Below are positions 24,024 to 31,984 of a stretch of 64,000 bases of DNA, in pieces. The DNA comes from Anaerocolumna jejuensis DSM 15929 (lineage in GTDB: Bacteria; Bacillota; Clostridia; Lachnospirales; Lachnospiraceae). Made by a program: the position numbers and the translations under genes. Under the pieces are notes generated by a model. The model ran no database searches and was not told the origin of the DNA. It worked only from the letters and a program-made list of their open reading frames with translations. The first letter of the stretch is position 1. Each line of letters begins with the position of its first letter. Where the stretch lies: positions 1-64,000 of the forward strand of contig NZ_FRAC01000029.1 in the NCBI RefSeq assembly GCF_900142215.1, given 5' to 3'.

Positions 24024-24057
24024 GTTGCCGCCGCTATGGCAACAGTACAGCGGCAAC
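24024..24057 (+). promoter_or_regulatory. Hairpin with alternative pairing before the dehydratase start
   Basis: GTTGCCGC (24024-24031) pairs with GCGGCAAC (24050-24057), while GTTGCC can also pair with GGCAAC at 24038-24043. The stems exclude each other and end 10 bases before ATG 24068, so they could affect its translation. Confidence 0.4.
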
Positions 24058-24067
24058 GGGTGCAGGT

Positions 24068-26599
24068 ATGTATTATGTAAAGGATAAGGAAATTGAAAAA
24101 AGTCCCAGGATTCCTAAACTGATTGACAATTTATATGCCTCCATGCCTGAAATTGAAGCAGACAGGGCGTATTTAATAACGGAAAGCTATAAAAGCACAG
24201 AAGGGGAACCTATCATCAGAAGAAGGGCAAAAGCCTTTTACCATATTTTAAAGAATATTCCCATTACCATACGCCCCCTGGAGCTTATTGCAGGCAGTGC
24301 CTCAAAGGCCCCAAGAGGCTGTCAGGTATTCCCGGAATTCTCTTATCAGTGGCTGTTGGACGAATTTGAAACCGTTGAAAAGAGAAGCGCAGACCCCTTT
24401 TACATATCCGAAAAAACCAAGGAAGTTTTAAAAGAGGTCTATCCCTATTGGAAGGGAAAGACCACCAGTGAGCTCGCCACCTCCTATATGACACCGGAAA
24501 CAAAGCTGGCCATGGAGCACAATGTGTTCACTCCGGGTAATTATTTTTACAACGGAGTAGGCCATGTAACCGTAGCATACGAAAAGGTGCTGGAAAAGGG
24601 CTACGAGGGCATTAAAGAGGAAGCGGTAAAAGCCTTGTCTGCCCTTAAGGTATCCGACATGGATTACGGCAGGAGAAGTGAGTTCCTAAAGGCTGTTATT
24701 CTAAGCTGTGAGGCGGCCTGCCTGTATGCGGAGCGCTATGCGAAGCTGGCAATGGAAGAAGCCGCCTCCTGTAAGGATGCGGCGAGGAAGGAGGAACTGC
24801 TGCTTATTTCCAGAAATTGCAGCAGAGTACCAAGATACGGTGCCTCTTCCTTTTATGAAGCCTGCCAGTCCTTCTGGTTCGTACAGCTGCTTTTGCAGGT
24901 GGAATCCAGCGGACACTCCATCTCTCCGGGCAGATTTGACCAGTATATGTATCCTTATTACGAAAAGGATATGAGAGAAGGCAGAATAACGGCAGAATCC
25001 GCCCAGGAACTGATAGACTGTATCTGGGTAAAATTAAATGATTTGAACAAGGTCAGGGATGCAGGCTCCGCAGAAGGTTTTGCAGGCTACAGCCTGTTCC
25101 AGAACCTGATTGCAGGGGGACAATCCAGGGAAGGCATGGATGTAACCAACGACTTATCCTTTATGAGCATAGAAGCCTCCATGCATGTAATGCTGCCCCA
25201 GCCCTCCCTGTCCGTAAGGGTATGGAATAAAACGCCCCATGAATTTCTGGTGAAGGCCGCAAAGCTTACCAGAACCGGCATCGGTCTGCCTGCCTATTAC
25301 AATGATGAGGTAATCATACCTTCCCTGGTGAACCGGGGGCTTACCCTGGCAGACGCCAGAGAATACAATATCATAGGCTGTGTGGAGCCTCAGAAGGCCG
25401 GTAAGACGGAAGGCTGGCACGACGCCGCTTTCTTTAATATGCTCCGTCCGCTGGAATTTGCTTTTCGTAACGGAAAGGACGGGGGAGTACAGATAGGCCC
25501 TGCTACTGGTGAGGTAGAAGAAATGACCTCCTTTGAGGAACTTTTTGAAGCTTACAGGCAGCAGATGAATTACATGATAGAGCTTTTGGTAAATGCAGAT
25601 AATTCCATTGATTTGGCTCATGCCGAAAGGTGTCCGCTGCCTTTTCTCTCTTCCATGGTGGAGGACTGTATCGGCAGGGGGAAGAGTGTCCAGGAAGGCG
25701 GAGCTGTTTATAACTTTACCGGCCCCCAGGGCTTTGGAATCGCCAATATGACGGATTCTCTTATTGCAGTGAAAAAGCTTGTATTTGAAGAAAAGAAGCT
25801 AACCCTTTCTGAGTACAAAAAAGCTTTGGATTCCAATTTCGGAAAAGACTTGTCTATTGAGAGGGCGGAAGAGACCGTCAGGGAAGTAATCAGGGAGCTC
25901 CTGAAGCAGGGAGTAAAGGTAGGAGAAAAAGAAGTAAAGGAAGTCCTCTCCCTATCCCTTTCAAGCGGGATGTCTCCTAAAGAACAGAAAAAATATGACG
26001 ATTTGCTGGAGCTGATAAATGAGCTGCCGAAGTACGGCAACGACATCGAAGAAGTGGACCTTTTTGCCAGAGAAATCGCCTATACCTATACAAAGCCTCT
26101 GGAAAATTATAAAAATCCCAGAGGAGGAAGCTATCAGGCCGGCCTTTATCCCGTATCCGCCAATGTCCCTCTGGGGGCGCAGACGGGAGCGACCCCCGAT
26201 GGCAGACTGAAAGGCTCACCCATTGCAGACGGTGTGTCCCCGGCCTCCGGAAGGGATACCAATGGCCCTACGGCAGCGGCTAATTCCGTTGCAAAGCTGG
26301 ATCATTTTATTGCCTCCAACGGAACCTTATTTAACCAGAAGTTCCATCCCTCTGCATTAAGCGGAGTAAAGGGGCTGGATAACTTCATATCTCTTATACG
26401 GGCCTATTTTGACCAGAAGGGAAGCCATATGCAATTTAATGTCGTTAGCCGTGAAACCCTGATGGATGCCCAAAAACATCCGGAGAACTATAAGAGCCTT
26501 GTGGTGCGTGTGGCAGGCTACAGTGCCCTTTTTACAACCCTTTCCAGGTCTCTGCAGGATGATATTATCGCAAGAACGGAACAGGGCTTTGCCGGGTAA
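24068..26599 (+). CDS. Glycyl radical diol dehydratase (B12-independent)
   Basis: An 843-residue glycyl radical enzyme that dehydrates (S)-1,2-propanediol to propionaldehyde. The catalytic cysteine and glutamate lie in IIGCVEPQKAG (Cys near residue 438), and the glycyl radical site is VRVAGYSALFTTLSRSLQDD (Gly near residue 817). The GCVEP form is that of diol/glycerol dehydratases rather than pyruvate formate-lyase. An insertion around residues 590-650 carries a helix EETVREVIRELLKQG resembling encapsulation peptides. The frame is open from ATG 23972, which would add 32 Arg/Cys-rich residues but lacks a ribosome site and crosses a hairpin, so 24068 is preferred. It would be the signature enzyme of the compartment. 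Confidence 0.93.
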   Translation: MYYVKDKEIEKSPRIPKLIDNLYASMPEIEADRAYLITESYKSTEGEPIIRRRAKAFYHILKNIPITIRPLELIAGSASKAPRGCQVFPEFSYQWLLDEFETVEKRSADPFYISEKTKEVLKEVYPYWKGKTTSELATSYMTPETKLAMEHNVFTPGNYFYNGVGHVTVAYEKVLEKGYEGIKEEAVKALSALKVSDMDYGRRSEFLKAVILSCEAACLYAERYAKLAMEEAASCKDAARKEELLLISRNCSRVPRYGASSFYEACQSFWFVQLLLQVESSGHSISPGRFDQYMYPYYEKDMREGRITAESAQELIDCIWVKLNDLNKVRDAGSAEGFAGYSLFQNLIAGGQSREGMDVTNDLSFMSIEASMHVMLPQPSLSVRVWNKTPHEFLVKAAKLTRTGIGLPAYYNDEVIIPSLVNRGLTLADAREYNIIGCVEPQKAGKTEGWHDAAFFNMLRPLEFAFRNGKDGGVQIGPATGEVEEMTSFEELFEAYRQQMNYMIELLVNADNSIDLAHAERCPLPFLSSMVEDCIGRGKSVQEGGAVYNFTGPQGFGIANMTDSLIAVKKLVFEEKKLTLSEYKKALDSNFGKDLSIERAEETVREVIRELLKQGVKVGEKEVKEVLSLSLSSGMSPKEQKKYDDLLELINELPKYGNDIEEVDLFAREIAYTYTKPLENYKNPRGGSYQAGLYPVSANVPLGAQTGATPDGRLKGSPIADGVSPASGRDTNGPTAAANSVAKLDHFIASNGTLFNQKFHPSALSGVKGLDNFISLIRAYFDQKGSHMQFNVVSRETLMDAQKHPENYKSLVVRVAGYSALFTTLSRSLQDDIIARTEQGFAG

Positions 26600-26630
26600 T
26601 GACTACAGCAGACAGAAATGAGGATTCTCC

Positions 26631-27419
26631 ATGATAAAAGGCAGGATTTTTGATATACAGAAATTTTCCATCCATGATGGACCGGGTATCCGTACGATTG
26701 TGTTTTTAAAGGGCTGTTATTTGAGGTGCCGCTGGTGCTGCAATCCTGAGTCCCAGGAGTATGACATTCAGACAATGGAGGTGAACGGAAAGCCCAAAAT
26801 CATCGGCAGGGATGTAACTGTGGAAGAGGTTATGGCGGAAGTGGTCAAGGATATTCCCTATTACAGAAGGTCCGGCGGAGGGCTGACTCTGTCCGGAGGG
26901 GAAGCCTTATGCCAGCCTGATTTTGCAGTAGCACTGTTAAAAGCCTGCAAGGAATATGGCATTAATACCGCTATGGAAAGCACTGCTTTTTCAGACTATT
27001 CCGTAATCGAAAGATACCTTCCCTGGCTGGATGTTTATCTTATGGATATTAAGCACATGGATTCCGGAAAGCATGAGGAGTACACGGGTAGGCCCAACTC
27101 CCTGATACTTGAAAATGCGGAAAAAATAGCGGCCAGGGGAACAAAGGAATATGGCACCCGTTTGATAATACGCGTGCCGGTAATCCCGGAATTTAATGCA
27201 ACCAAGGAAGAAATAAAGGCAATTGCGGAATTTAGCGCAGGCCTTAAGGGAGTGGATGAACTCCACCTTCTTCCCTATCACAGGCTTGGGCAGGATAAAT
27301 ACACCGGATTAAGCAGGGATTATGGAATGGCGCATGTCAGTCCCTTAAGCAATGACTATATGGAAGAGCTTCTAAAGGCCGTGAAAGAAACAGGGCTTCG
27401 CTGCCAGATAGGCGGTTAA
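26631..27419 (+). CDS. Glycyl radical enzyme activating enzyme
   Basis: A 262-residue radical-SAM protein that installs the glycyl radical on the dehydratase. The cluster motif is GCYLRCRWCCNPES (Cys-x3-Cys-x2-Cys, residues 26-39), preceded by DGPGIRTIVFLKGC. GGGLTLSGGEAL is the SAM-binding GGE region. It is of the short type: the extra two-cluster ferredoxin insert found in many dehydratase activases is absent, as in PflA. The gene lies 31 bases after the dehydratase gene and must work with it. The electron donor could be the PduS-like protein. Confidence 0.93.
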   Translation: MIKGRIFDIQKFSIHDGPGIRTIVFLKGCYLRCRWCCNPESQEYDIQTMEVNGKPKIIGRDVTVEEVMAEVVKDIPYYRRSGGGLTLSGGEALCQPDFAVALLKACKEYGINTAMESTAFSDYSVIERYLPWLDVYLMDIKHMDSGKHEEYTGRPNSLILENAEKIAARGTKEYGTRLIIRVPVIPEFNATKEEIKAIAEFSAGLKGVDELHLLPYHRLGQDKYTGLSRDYGMAHVSPLSNDYMEELLKAVKETGLRCQIGG

Positions 27420-27434
27420 GGAAGGAGAATAACG

Positions 27435-27812
27435 GTGGATTATCAGGATATCCAGGCGACTGGAAGTAAAATGAGAATTATTCAGGAAATTGTTCCAGGT
27501 AAACAGATTACCCTGGCACATGTTATAGCCAATCCGGACCCGTCACTTTTAACAAAGCTTGGCTTGAATCCGGACACAGATTATAAGAGAGCAGCCATCG
27601 GAATTATAACCCTGTCCCCCAGTGAAACGGCTATTATAGCCGGGGACATTGCTCTTAAGACTTCCGGTGTGGAACTGGGCTTTGTCGACCGCTTCAGCGG
27701 TACCTTAATAGTAACAGGGACCCTGTCAGAGGTAGAAGCCTCCTTAAAGGCTGTTATGGATTATATAGGAGAAAAACTGAATTTCAGCTTATGTGAAATT
27801 ACAAGGACATAA
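27435..27812 (+). CDS. Circularly permuted BMC-H shell protein (PduU/EutS-like)
   Basis: A 125-residue protein starting at GTG 27435 after AAGGAG. The order of elements is permuted as in PduU/EutS: RIIQEIVPGKQITLAHVIAN (the strand and helix that end normal BMC domains) comes first, followed by RAAIGIITLSPSETAIIAGD, the usual domain beginning, and then the SGTLIVTGTLSEVEASLKAV end. Such hexamers have a short beta-barrel over the pore. It is the last gene of the operon and is followed by a strong terminator. Confidence 0.9.
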   Translation: MDYQDIQATGSKMRIIQEIVPGKQITLAHVIANPDPSLLTKLGLNPDTDYKRAAIGIITLSPSETAIIAGDIALKTSGVELGFVDRFSGTLIVTGTLSEVEASLKAVMDYIGEKLNFSLCEITRT

Positions 27813-27829
27813 AAAATAAGCAAAACCCC

Positions 27830-27868
27830 ATCCCCCCTCAAGTAAAAACAGAGGAGGGATATTTTTTT
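27830..27868 (+). terminator. Terminator of the microcompartment operon
   Basis: ATCCCCCCTC pairs with GAGGAGGGAT around an 11-nt loop, followed by seven Ts. Confidence 0.85.
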
Positions 27869-27912
27869 AAGAAAGAATTTATAAAATTTACAATAAAATT
27901 ATAAATACTATA

Positions 27913-27969
27913 TTGCAATGTATAATAGATAGTGATAATATATATCCTATAATACAAGAAAGAGGATAT
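27913..27969 (+). promoter_or_regulatory. Promoter and candidate operator of padR
   Basis: TTGCAA (27913-27918), a 17-base spacer and TAATAT (27936-27941) form the promoter. ATATCCT (27942-27948) and AGGATAT (27963-27969) form an inverted repeat covering the expected start site, a likely PadR operator. Confidence 0.6.
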
Positions 27970-28050
27970 GAATTATAATATCATCCTTATTGATAACGGT
28001 GGGTTTGAGTTGAAAGGGTACTTATCAAACAAACAGAAAGGAGTTGAAAT

Positions 28051-28356
28051 ATGAATGCACAATTTAAAAAAGGAGTGCTGGAATTATGTGTGCTTTCAAA
28101 ATTAGTCGAGGAGGACCGATACGGGTATGAATTGACAGAAGCCATATCAAAGCAAATGGTAATTTCTACAGGAACCTTATATCTTATTTTAAAACGTTTA
28201 AAAGATGACGCTCTCGTAGAAACCTATTTAGTGGAGTCAGGAGAAGGCCCGGCGAGAAAATATTATCATTTGACGGAAAAAGGAAGAACACACCAGGCAG
28301 CCCAGAAAAAAGAATGGCAGGATTTCACAAAAATCGTAGAAGATATTATAGGATAG
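28051..28356 (+). CDS. PadR-family transcriptional regulator
   Basis: A 101-residue winged-helix protein of the short PadR type. FKKGVLELCVLSKLVEEDRY begins the DNA-binding domain, TGTLYLILKRLKDDALVETY is the recognition helix region, and GPARKYYHLTEKGR the wing. AAAGGAG precedes the ATG. It is paired with a HAAS-domain protein, the commonest arrangement for this PadR subgroup in Firmicutes, where the pair is co-regulated and often responds to envelope stress. The inverted repeat upstream suggests autoregulation. Confidence 0.9.
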   Translation: MNAQFKKGVLELCVLSKLVEEDRYGYELTEAISKQMVISTGTLYLILKRLKDDALVETYLVESGEGPARKYYHLTEKGRTHQAAQKKEWQDFTKIVEDIIG

Positions 28357-28366
28357 GAGGATGGAT

Positions 28367-30004
28367 ATGAATAAGAATGAATATTTAAATGCTTTAAAAG
28401 AAGCATTAAAGGATACGGATGAAAGCATCCTGGAAGAAATTGTATCAGATTATGAAGAACATTTTCAAATCGGTATGGAATATGGAAAAAGTGAGGAGCA
28501 AATCTGCAAGGAGCTTGGCTCAATTGAGGATTTAGCCCAGGAAATTAAAGAAGTATACAATGCTGACAGCAAGGAAGATAAAAAAGCAGAGGAAGAGCAG
28601 TCCGATACAAAGAATAGCAAAAATAAAGGATGGCATTCCGGCATTTATTATATTGATGGTGAAAAGATTGGCGATGCCATTAACAGTGCTTTGGATACGG
28701 CCGGTGATGCCATCAGTAAAATAGATGTCAATGAGATTGGCCGTACGGTAAAGAGTACCATTGACCAGGCAACCTCCTCCATTAACAGCTTTGCCAATAG
28801 CTATTTTAAGAATCAGGAGAAAGATCCTTTTGACCCTAAGTGGAATACGGAAGGGTATACGGAAAATGTTTCAAAAAGCTATGATGATACCGTAGAACCG
28901 GAAGAAGCACAAAAGGATACTGTTAGCTACGATACGGAGTCTGCCGCCGAACCTTCAAAGGAGGTTCCTGACGATACAGCAGGCAAGGTTAATGAAACAG
29001 TAGCCGCAGAAAGCAGCAGCAGCTGGGACCAGCAGGCAACAGTACCTGAGGAAATAAAGAATACAGATTCCCCAAATGATGACGTAGATTTCAATTTAAT
29101 GATAGACGGTATTCATGCGGATGTTTCGGTACGGAAATCCTCCAACGGAAAGATAAATTTCAATTATGTAAACAATGGAAATGAAAGACAGAGACAGATG
29201 TATGAATTCTATAGCTATAAGGAAGGAAATACTGTATATGCAGGAATCCGAAGGGTGGGTAAAGCAGTATTCTTCTTTAACTTTAAACTGTATTCTACTA
29301 TTATTAATGTTGAAATACCGGACGACATGAATAATGTCAATATTAAAACAGCAAGCGGCAGTATTGAACTATCCGGTGTCAATGCAGATCGCATTCAGGC
29401 AGCGACAGCAAGCGGTGACATTGAGGCTGACAATACGGAAGCAAAGTTTCTTTCGCTGAAAAGTGCAAGCGGTGATATTAAAGCAAGAAATATAACGGCT
29501 GATGTCATTGATGCTAATTCACTGAGCGGTGATGTTGATACCTTTAATATAAAGGCGAGTGAATGCAAAGTCAGAAGTACAAGCGGCGATGTTGATATCA
29601 ATGACTTCTCAATAAATAATGCAGATGTCAGCAGCATCAGCGGCGACATTAAGATTTCCCGTGTATCCGGTGGAGGTTTAAGAGTCAGCAGCACCAGCGG
29701 CGATATATCAGCCGAAATGAATGTAAAAAAATGCTATCTGAACTCAAAGAGCGGAGATATCGATGCAAATTGTCTGGGAGATCTTATATTAGAGTCCGGC
29801 AGCACCAGCGGAGATATCAACGTAAAGCTGAAAAACAATAACAATGGTTATAATATCAAAGCCACAACCATTTCCGGTGAGTTATATATCGACTATGACA
29901 GAATGCACCAAAGGGATTTAAAAACTGGGACGTATACCCATGGCAACCTGGGAAGTGAACTGAATTTAAGCTCAGTGAGCGGAGATATCCATCTATATGA
30001 TTAA
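28367..30004 (+). CDS. HAAS (DUF1700) - DUF4097 adhesin-like beta-helix protein
   Basis: A 545-residue protein. Residues 1-65 are the HAAS/DUF1700 helical domain (YLNALKEALKDTDESILEEI, then SEEQICKELGSIEDLAQEI). A long acidic linker follows (about residues 80-240). The C-terminal 290 residues are a DUF4097 right-handed beta-helix with about nine repeats ending in the phrase SGD(I/V), such as TASGDIEADN and STSGDVDIND. No membrane span or signal peptide is visible, although many relatives are membrane-anchored. The first ATG (28361) touches the AGGAGG site, so ATG 28367 is used. Function is unknown; the pairing with PadR suggests an envelope role. Confidence 0.85.
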   Translation: MNKNEYLNALKEALKDTDESILEEIVSDYEEHFQIGMEYGKSEEQICKELGSIEDLAQEIKEVYNADSKEDKKAEEEQSDTKNSKNKGWHSGIYYIDGEKIGDAINSALDTAGDAISKIDVNEIGRTVKSTIDQATSSINSFANSYFKNQEKDPFDPKWNTEGYTENVSKSYDDTVEPEEAQKDTVSYDTESAAEPSKEVPDDTAGKVNETVAAESSSSWDQQATVPEEIKNTDSPNDDVDFNLMIDGIHADVSVRKSSNGKINFNYVNNGNERQRQMYEFYSYKEGNTVYAGIRRVGKAVFFFNFKLYSTIINVEIPDDMNNVNIKTASGSIELSGVNADRIQAATASGDIEADNTEAKFLSLKSASGDIKARNITADVIDANSLSGDVDTFNIKASECKVRSTSGDVDINDFSINNADVSSISGDIKISRVSGGGLRVSSTSGDISAEMNVKKCYLNSKSGDIDANCLGDLILESGSTSGDINVKLKNNNNGYNIKATTISGELYIDYDRMHQRDLKTGTYTHGNLGSELNLSSVSGDIHLYD

Positions 30005-30030
30005 TTAGGATTAATTGAGAACTGCTTTTA

Positions 30031-30127
30031 AGGGACTGTTGCAAAAGAAAGCTCATACCAGATAGTATGCATAAATTCATTTAGCATACTATTTGGAATT
30101 TGCTCTTCTGCCGCAATAGCCCCTTTT
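30031..30127. repeat. Long imperfect palindrome (MITE-like or terminator)
   Basis: AGGGACTGTTGC at the left end pairs at 11 of 12 positions with GCAATAGCCCCT at the right, and in the centre CAGATAGTATGC pairs fully with GCATACTATTTG. Five Ts follow. It may act as the terminator of padR-HAAS, but its 97-base size with nested arms also fits a small non-coding mobile element. The other bases to 30305 hold only AT-rich leader. Confidence 0.5.
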
Positions 30128-30305
30128 TATATTTTGTCAGCTGCACTTTTTCGGTATTCCCAATTTTTAATGGGCTTTGTCAATACATCGAACTTTTCCC
30201 AAAGTGGACTATGGTTGTGAATTTGGGGAATGCGCTGTATAATTGAGTTTGAAATATCGATAAATAAAGTTTGAATTACAGATTATTTATAAAACAGGAG
30301 CAAAT

Positions 30306-30728
30306 ATGATTAGAAAGTTTAGAATGGATGATTTAGACACAGTCATGAAAATATGGCTTGAAACAAACATTGCGGCTCATGATTTTATTAGCAGGAACTA
30401 CTGGCAGGGGAATTATGAACTGGTTAAAAAGATATTGCCTGAGGCAGCAATATTTGTATTTGAAAAGGATGATGTGATTCTGGGATTTATTGGGCTGACC
30501 GAAAATTATATTGCCGGAATATTTATTGATGCAAAAAGTCAATCCCAAGGTATCGGTAAAGCGCTGCTTGATTATGTTAAGAAAAGTCACTCCCCATTGT
30601 CACTGCAGGTTTATAAAAAGAATTCTTGTGCGGTCAGATTCTACCTGAGAGAAGATTTTGTTGTATTAAATGAGCAAACGGATGAAAACACCGGCGAAGC
30701 AGAGTTTGTAATGAATTGGACAAAATGA
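30306..30728 (+). CDS. GNAT N-acetyltransferase (YjaB-like)
   Basis: A 140-residue acetyltransferase. The start IRKFRMDDLDTVMKIWLETN and the AHDFISRNYW segment are typical of the YjaB/YhhY type. Acetyl-CoA is bound by the loop SQSQGIGKALLDYVKK (residues 78-93), the Q/R-x-x-G-x-G/A motif. The last part, CAVRFYLREDFVV, is the usual C-terminal helix and strand. The substrate is unknown. It stands alone between non-coding stretches, with ACAGGAGC before the ATG. Confidence 0.85.
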   Translation: MIRKFRMDDLDTVMKIWLETNIAAHDFISRNYWQGNYELVKKILPEAAIFVFEKDDVILGFIGLTENYIAGIFIDAKSQSQGIGKALLDYVKKSHSPLSLQVYKKNSCAVRFYLREDFVVLNEQTDENTGEAEFVMNWTK

Positions 30729-30822
30729 AAAATTCCCGTACCCTCAATAGAGGCAACAACAATCTTTCTTTTTATTTTTGAAAGTAAAATTTGCTCTTTT
30801 TACTGTCATTTATTATAATGAA

Positions 30823-30849
30823 AGTGTGAAAGAAAAGCGCTTTCACACT
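30823..30849. promoter_or_regulatory. Inverted repeat with cre-like core
   Basis: AGTGTGAAAG and CTTTCACACT form a 10-bp inverted repeat. Its right half contains AAAGCGCTTTCA, 12 of 14 positions of an ideal CcpA cre site. It lies 53 bases before the AraC gene and could mediate catabolite repression. Confidence 0.5.
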
Positions 30850-30901
30850 CCTTTATTTATGGCAGTATGCAATGGGAGCAAGTGTGATAAGCTTATAGCT
30901 T

Positions 30902-31903
30902 ATGAATGAAAGAGAAGGGAAGTGGACTGCTATTGATAAGGCACTGTTAGGCAAATTAAAGGAAATAACCGATGAAGAGAGAACTATATTATCCGGTAAC
31001 AGTACCGTTGCCAGGAATCTCTATACCAACGAGAAAGACTTTGTTGTTGACAGCAGAAAAATGCTTGCCAGAGGTAAGCTGATAGATATCAGAACCCATA
31101 CCCGTTTTATCCGCTTTCCAAGGCATAAGCATAATTACATTGAAATCATTTATATGGTCAGCGGAACCACCACACATATTATCAATGACAGCAGACAGGT
31201 CGTTTTAAACCCGGGAGATCTGCTATTCCTGAACCAAAATGCCTTTCAGGAAATATTACCGGCGGGTATGGAGGATATCGCTATTAATTTCATAATCCTA
31301 CCGGAATTTTTTGATGTTGCCTTTCAGATGCTGGACGGAGAAAACCTGCTGAAGAATTTTCTGGTGGATTCCCTTCGCCAGGATAACCGTACGGCTGGAT
31401 ACTTATATTTTAAAGTGGCAGATATCCTTCCAGTGCAAAATCTCCTTGAGAACATGATATGGTCCATTTTGAATGAGCAGCCGAACCGGCACAGGATAAA
31501 CCAGACCACAATGGGACTTTTGTTTTTACAGCTTTTAAATTATATGGATAAAATCGAACAGTGTGAGGATGATCCCTATGATAATTACCTGACACTGTCT
31601 GTACTGCGCCATATTGAAGAAAACTACAGGGATAGTAACCTTACCCTGCTGGCCAGAGAATTAAACCAGCCGGTGTATCTCTTAAGCCGTCTGATAAAGC
31701 GCAATACCGGATGCACCTATAAGGAACTGCTGCAAAGGAAGCGGTTTCAAAAGGCTGTGGAGCTTTTAGGAGATACTACACTGTCTATTAATGACATCAT
31801 AACAGCTGTAGGTTATGACAACACCAGTTATTTTCACCGGATATTCCGGGAGAAATATGAGATGTCACCCAGGCAGTACAGGATAAAGAAGAAACAAATG
31901 TAA
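30902..31903 (+). CDS. AraC-family regulator with N-terminal cupin domain
   Basis: A 333-residue regulator. The N-terminal half is a cupin-like sugar-sensing domain (RFIRFPRHKHNYIEIIYMVS then VVLNPGDLLFLNQNAF, residues 72-120). The C-terminal 100 residues carry two helix-turn-helix motifs, LTLLARELNQPVYLLSRLIK and the final INDIITAVGYDNTSYFHRIF with the SPRQYR ending. No good ribosome site precedes ATG 30902, so translation may be weak. The cre-like site upstream points to carbohydrate control; targets are unknown, with the patatin gene downstream the nearest. Confidence 0.88.
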   Translation: MNEREGKWTAIDKALLGKLKEITDEERTILSGNSTVARNLYTNEKDFVVDSRKMLARGKLIDIRTHTRFIRFPRHKHNYIEIIYMVSGTTTHIINDSRQVVLNPGDLLFLNQNAFQEILPAGMEDIAINFIILPEFFDVAFQMLDGENLLKNFLVDSLRQDNRTAGYLYFKVADILPVQNLLENMIWSILNEQPNRHRINQTTMGLLFLQLLNYMDKIEQCEDDPYDNYLTLSVLRHIEENYRDSNLTLLARELNQPVYLLSRLIKRNTGCTYKELLQRKRFQKAVELLGDTTLSINDIITAVGYDNTSYFHRIFREKYEMSPRQYRIKKKQM

Positions 31904-31984
31904 CTTTAGGATATGGCTTTTATTAGAAAGAAAACACTTTCATAAGAGTTTGTGCCGTAACAGGCGGCAGAATGAGAGGTAATT

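Noticed and set aside
23972..24067. N-terminal extension of the dehydratase
   Set aside because: It has no ribosome site, is rich in Arg and Cys and lies on a hairpin; kept only as an alternative start.
11373..27812. B12-dependent propanediol utilisation
   Set aside because: There is no PduCDE-type diol dehydratase, reactivase or cobalamin gene; the glycyl radical enzyme and activase take their place.
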